Translations under genes and position numbers: made by a program
In this document: piece after piece, positions 59,344-64,000 of the stretch
How positions within the stretch are numbered: the first letter of the stretch is position 1
How the letters are laid out: each line of letters begins with the position of its first letter
Notes under the pieces: model-generated
Told to the model about the DNA's origin: nothing
The model's input: the letters and a program-made list of their open reading frames with translations, nothing else
Databases searched by the model: none
Assembly (NCBI RefSeq): GCF_000005505.3
Contig: NC_016133.3
Span: 4,092,001 to 4,156,000, forward strand
Origin: Brachypodium distachyon
Lineage: Eukaryota; Streptophyta; Magnoliopsida; Poales; Poaceae
Reading direction: 5' to 3'
Length of the DNA: 64,000 nt

Positions 59344-59901
59344 TCACCTGACGGAGACGGCGACCGCGGCGCGGCATACGGGGCAAGCGGGCGACCTGAC
59401 GAGCCACCGGTCGACGCAGGCAGCGTGGAAGGCGTGGCCGCAGGCGGGCAGAGCGCGCCACCGCTCGCCGGCGCGCGCGGTCTCGAGGCAGACGGCGCAG
59501 AGCCGCGGCGAGGAGGAGGAGGTGGAGGAAGCGTCGCACGAGGAGTAGGCGAAGCAGGGGAGGAGGCGGAGGTCGGCGGTCGAGAGGCCGACGCTGGGGA
59601 GCAGCGGCGGCGGAGGGGAAGAGGAGGCGCTGGCGTCGGGCGGCACGCGGTACCGGCTTCCGTGGTGTCGGAAGGCGCGCGCGGAGACGAGGAGCGAGAG
59701 CAGGAAGACGGCCGCGGCCGCGGCGAAGAGGAGGAAGAGCGCGAGCGCGGCGGCCATCACGGCCGCCTGCACGCCCAGGGAGAGGAGGCGCGCCCCGGCG
59801 CCCGCGCGGCGGCCGCGCTTGGCGACGTCCCGATGGTGGGGAGCCTCCGGCGCGCCGGAGGAGGAGGCCGAGGGCCCGCCGGCGGCGGCGGGCGGAGCCA
59901 T
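59344..59901 (-). CDS. RING-H2 finger E3 ubiquitin ligase, ATL-type
   Basis: Membrane-anchored E3 that recruits an E2 through a RING-H2 domain; ATL members act in defence and stress signalling. Intronless, 185 residues from the Met at 59901 (MAPPAAAGG). A hydrophobic helix at about 46-73 (AAVMAAALALFLLFAAAAAV and onward) anchors it. GLSTADLRLLPCFAY (105-119) resembles the GLD region. RING-H2 at 135-176: CAVC, then CGHAFHAACVDRWL and CPVC with the ATL-type Pro before the seventh Cys pair and Trp after the sixth ligand. An upstream in-frame Met at 60045 would add 48 residues of leader-like sequence; the family usually has only a short N-terminus before the helix, so the shorter form is chosen. 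The paralog number was not assigned. Confidence 0.9.
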   Translation of the reverse strand: MAPPAAAGGPSASSSGAPEAPHHRDVAKRGRRAGAGARLLSLGVQAAVMAAALALFLLFAAAAAVFLLSLLVSARAFRHHGSRYRVPPDASASSSPPPPLLPSVGLSTADLRLLPCFAYSSCDASSTSSSSPRLCAVCLETARAGERWRALPACGHAFHAACVDRWLVRSPACPVCRAAVAVSVR

Positions 59902-60045
59902 TGGTTCCGCGGCGGCAGCGACGTCTTCGGCTTGGTTTTGGCTTTGGCTTGGCTGTCGGGCCAGGACGGGTCCGCGGGCTGGGGTTGGGGAAATTCGGTG
60001 GGAGGAGGATATTTTTGGGAATTGGGAACTGGAATTTGGACGCAC

Positions 60046-61943
60046 GGCACCGGCAAAGGATGCCGGGTCTGTTTTTAGATTAGCACCGTTCGGCGTGCGT
60101 TTCTGGCGGTTTGGTAACGCGTAAACAATACTCGTTCACTTCACATGCCCAAACGGCCAAACTGGTCAAAGAAAAACGTGGACAGGTTGATGCTATATCT
60201 GTCTTCCGCGTTCGCCGCACTGCTCAGCCTAACTCGGCGACGGCGACCCCACCGAGATTATGAGGGAAGAAGACGGTAGTGATTGACTAAGCTCATTTTT
60301 TTTTCACGCATCTGCAATCCTGAAGAATAACAAGTGACACTTTACTAGGTTTAGTTGACAATGATCGATAGAACCTGGCAAGCCTCTAAACGCCGGCAAA
60401 CCGGACTTTGCAAAGACCTACCAACCTAGAAGATGATTGCTATTCCCTCGGTCCTGAAATATAAAGCGCCGTCAAAATTTGATCAAACTTTAGAAGGGTT
60501 GATAGTGAACAAAATGTACAGACTTTATATTTTGAAATTGAAGCCGGCTTCGAAACCAAAAGTCTCCTATATCGATCAAGAAACATTCCTCCTGCATCTC
60601 CCCATCCAACTCCATGGAAACGACCAAATGAGCAGGTACGGAGGAACAAGAGTGGACATGAGGAGCAAAAAGAGGCTCAGATCTGGATTACTTAAAGGGG
60701 AAAGAGAGATAATACACATTCTGTGAGGAGAAAAGGCCTCCCTCTCATGCCAAACAGGGGAGAAGAAGGCCGGACGCGACCACAGACCAAGAAATATTGG
60801 CTTCATCACGTAGCCATCGCAAACTTTCTTCCTTACAATAGCCCTCTGTGGTGGGGATGTTGACAAAGCACAAATCCCTAAAGAGATGAATCCAGACATG
60901 CATGGGCACCTCATCTACACGATTTGGAATGTTTGGAAAGAAATAAACTTACACAGCTTCTCAAATGAGATGAAAACACTGATGAAATGACCCATATTAT
61001 TCACAAGGAGCTTAACACGTTTAAGCGGATTACTTTGCCACGGTTACAAGTTGTAATTTCTGATAGCGAGTAGTTTTTATCTCTTGTATGGGGATTTTTT
61101 TTTTCTGGTAATTGTTGTACTCTATTTCTTCTCTAACAAATGGCAGAAGTCCTGTCATCTTTCCTTAAAAAAATAGTCCCCAATGGTGCACGGGCAGTGA
61201 TTGCATGATCTGGACTCACAAAACGAAGAACCATCATGAAAAAAAGCCTGGAAATCAAGACACTAGGTAGCAAGAGGTACTGCACGGGTAGCAAGAAGAC
61301 AGTGGTCAATGGAGGAGAGATGAATACCGCAACTAAGTAGTGGTAATTTGAAGAAGTCACAAGAACTACACGGATATCAAGATAGAAAAGAAGATGACAT
61401 GTGAGTCCATAAAAAAAATGAATAAGTAAAAAAGAAAACATATTGAAAAAAGAAGAGAACAAATTTAGTATCAACCACCATTAAAAACATGCTAAAAGCT
61501 CTACGAATTATACTGACCTTTGGACTAACTAAGCTTGAGTTAGACAGTTTAGAACACAGGCAATACTATGTGACAACACATCCCATCGCTCTCCTCGGAA
61601 AAAAAAACTCTTAATGTAGGCTGAAAAACACCATGTAAAATGTATTACTACGTATTAACTATCACTGTCCAGAAAAAAAAAAGGTAACAGCTATGCCATC
61701 TTTACATGAGAACTACGAATCTATCAGATCGTTTCTATGCAGAGACTATGCCAACAAACTATAGAAACACATCAAGCCTTGCATAACAAGCGCTGTACAG
61801 CTATTCCATGGTCGTCCAAAGGACAGCTTCCCTGGGCGGTGTGTTGCTGCTGCAGGAATCTGCCAAGAAAATGGAGATTCCCATCTCAGAGGCTTCCACA
61901 GTCCTAGATCATGTCAACAGTTGTTCCTTTATAAAGTTTTAAG
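60046..61943. other. intergenic region, RING-H2 gene to Pol III gene
   Basis: The left end holds the RING-H2 gene promoter. A half-MITE-like segment at about 60442-60540 begins TATTCCCTCGGTCCTGAAAT but lacks a clear right partner. The rest is AT-rich with poly-A/T runs; the rightmost part is the 3' UTR of the Pol III subunit gene. No further gene was supported. Confidence 0.5.
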
Positions 61944-63633
61944 TTATCCTTCCGTCAATTTTAAGCGTGGGACAACGTTCATCGATTGCAATTCCTGAAA
62001 AAAGAGAACACCGAACAAAACAAGAAATCCAAGTCAGATCTATTGGGTGCAGGAGTTAAAAGTTAAAAGCAGTAATGTGTAGTGTGGATAATATTAATAT
62101 GATTCTTCAGATGCACAAGATCCAACTGAACAAACAATAGGCAAACCCATAAATACTTTTACGAATATCTGAGCAGCAAAAGTCAAGGAAGCACTTAATT
62201 TTTAAGTCCTTGACAAGGTGCAAACTGTAATTCATCAAATGCAGAATCTCAGTAAAGCAATTAAGCAGCATGATTAAAGAACCCATTTTCAGTGCCCTCT
62301 TTTTCAGTACCTGAAACAAAAGCTTGCAAGCATATGGCATCCTCATCTTGGCCATGTTTTCTCCATTTTTGCACATTGAGCAGAAGGAAGTCTTCAGTTT
62401 ATAATTGTAGTAGCCTAACAAACCACATTTTCTGCAAACCTGGATAACATGAACAACAAAATAAGGGGAGGCTGCCCGAATTACCAAGAAATAGAAGGAC
62501 GTACTGGCATAAATGTTCCCTGTTGATTATGGTTAAATCGACCAACCACATCAAGAAAGAACTAAACATGGGACACTTGACAACAGCTAGTCAAGTGTGT
62601 TCTTTACAGTTCAACTAGATGTAATAGCTAGTTCCGTGGGTTGTTAACCATTCACCCATGAGAATTGATTGAGTGACAAGGGCTGGCAGGTTTAGTTGCA
62701 GTACTGATGCTACAAAAACATGGATGCTCCTTGAATGATTCCAGCCAACTGGGAGAATCGCAAACAACTTCAAAGATTACCTGGACTTGATATGGATCAC
62801 TTGATAGTAGGAGACGCTCAAAGATTAGCATGCTAGCACCGTATGCAATTAAACAATCACGCTCCATCTCACCAAGACGCAGGCCTATGAAAGAATATAT
62901 ATCAATGACGGGGACTAAGATTTTTAAGAATAGAAAGTACTAGGCTGCATTGCCATTTTCTTCCAGCATATATCAATGCAGTGAAGATTTAAACCTCCAT
63001 CGCGACTTCTCCCTTCAGTAGGTTGCCTGGTCAGTAGTACTCGCGGTCCACTAGCTCGAGCATGCATCTTATCAAGAACCTGGAGAATTCAAGCAATTAT
63101 TTACAGAATCACAATGCAATCAAAAGCAAACTGAGATGACATGATAGGAGCCAAAACAACTATAAGTTCTATGTACAATTTGAAGATTGAAAAGGCGTTA
63201 GTCAGGCCTGCTAACAGCTTACAACCAATTGCTGTATCATGCAGTGCAAGGTGCACTAGAATGCTGTTAACCACCACGCTACACTATGAACTACAATAGT
63301 AAGCCAGTGTGCATGCCTTAGTGGAAAAGAGAACGGTTCAAGCAGCTAGAAGGAGAACTGTAGGGGAGGCCCTGACAGTAGACATTTTAGTAAAACGAGA
63401 AATATTAACAAGGTAGCTGTACACAAGAGACAGTATAATTTTAATCATCAATCCTTTTATTAATCATAATTAACACAACAAAGCATGCTATACAAATAGA
63501 TGCAACAGAAAACAAAGCCTCCGTTAAGGCCCAAAAAATGGAAGAAACAAGACTATGCCTACCATGTGCTTCAGTTTCTGGTAGTAGATTGGCCCCATGA
63601 AGATATATGCCTCAAGAGGATGACCTAAAATGC
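61944..63633 (-). CDS. NRPC2: RNA polymerase III second-largest subunit (NRPC2/RPC2), 3' part
   Basis: C-terminal end of the second-largest subunit of nuclear RNA polymerase III, which transcribes tRNA, 5S and U6 genes. Five 3'-terminal exons are visible: 63633-63563, 63079-62995, 62884-62781, 62439-62311 and 61994-61944, about 146 residues; the rest lies beyond the right edge. Conserved wording includes [71 protein letters not shown] and a zinc site CRKCGLLG...CSMC. It ends [13 protein letters not shown] then [16 protein letters not shown]. The [14 protein letters not shown] block is shared by all RPB2-type subunits; the end MNxxPRLKL and the zinc-site spacing favour Pol III over Pol I, II, IV or V. 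No exon was identified in 63634-64000, so that stretch is probably intron. Confidence 0.9.
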
Positions 63634-64000
63634 CTGAAATGAAAGAAATAAAAAACAGCTCTAAGACCACGCAGGGACAGGTGGTTGTGACCCGCACCTT
63701 GCTGAAGAACATCCCACAAAATAACACAATGAGAAATTTGCGTATTTAGTGCCACATACTTTCAGTTACCAGAACAGAATGATAGTTAAGAAATTGAAGA
63801 ATGGCACATCATGTTCAGATTCCTCAAAAAAAATGTTCAGATTTCTTAGGTTTAGATGCTCTTTGTGTTGTATACAATTTACACACTTTTATCACTATAC
63901 AATACTCGCACGCCAAGGAAAGAATGGGAAGAAATTGAAAATTTTGGAAGAATATGGTAAACTTCTTTTGTGGTCAGGAGGGTCCAGAAATCCGTTTTCA

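Noticed and set aside
59902..60045. Longer N-terminus for the RING-H2 protein
   Set aside because: ATL proteins normally start shortly before the membrane helix; the added 48 residues look like translated leader. It cannot be fully excluded without a transcript.
1..64000. CRISPR arrays, operons, bacterial insertion sequences, phage or plasmid features
   Set aside because: None seen. The spliced genes and MITEs show plant nuclear DNA. The repeats present are MITEs, one LTR remnant and local duplications.

Overview
The window is nuclear DNA of a grass, most likely a Pooideae species such as Brachypodium distachyon. The species is an inference. It rests on GC-rich first exons, many short GT-AG introns, Stowaway-type MITEs with CTCCCTCCG ends flanked by TA, and a gene set I recall as colinear with the rice chromosome 2 region around 4CL3. 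No prokaryotic, organellar or viral features were seen.

Layout: 1-7 kb is mostly intergenic, with one weak minus-strand small-protein candidate, a tandem duplication and two MITEs. Next is a 6-exon 4-coumarate:CoA ligase gene (+, 7557-11568). It converges on a 2-exon CASP-like membrane protein gene (-, 16158-12438), whose 3.1 kb intron holds a broken compact LTR retroelement. An 8-exon CBP60 calmodulin-binding protein gene (-, 23878-19015) is divergent from two tandem 15-exon FGGY carbohydrate kinase genes (+, 24490-29033 and 29695-34349). These converge on a 14-exon CIPK/SnRK3 kinase gene (-, 37574-34788). After about 5.6 kb without a clear gene come a CONSTANS-like B-box/CCT gene (+, 43186-44526), a GLUTAMINE DUMPER gene (-, 47795-47355), SEC61 gamma (+, 51326-51609, with a 3'-UTR intron), a VID27-like gene (-, 56372-53595), a duplicated intergenic block with a MITE in one copy, a RING-H2/ATL E3 ligase gene (-, 59901-59344), and the 3' end of the RNA polymerase III second-largest subunit gene (-, 63633-61944, running off the right edge).

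The genes do not form a pathway or operon. They are independent plant genes: phenylpropanoid metabolism, membrane scaffolding, calcium/calmodulin and CBL-CIPK signalling, sugar phosphorylation, flowering/light transcription control, amino-acid export, ER translocation, ubiquitination and Pol III transcription. Exon models were assembled by hand from splice sites and protein family knowledge. Every multi-exon CDS below stays in frame across its junctions.

The most informative signal is the FGGY pair. The upstream copy keeps an open frame but has lost 14 residues relative to its neighbour and has changes at conserved motifs. Each copy has a private GC splice donor and a private MITE.
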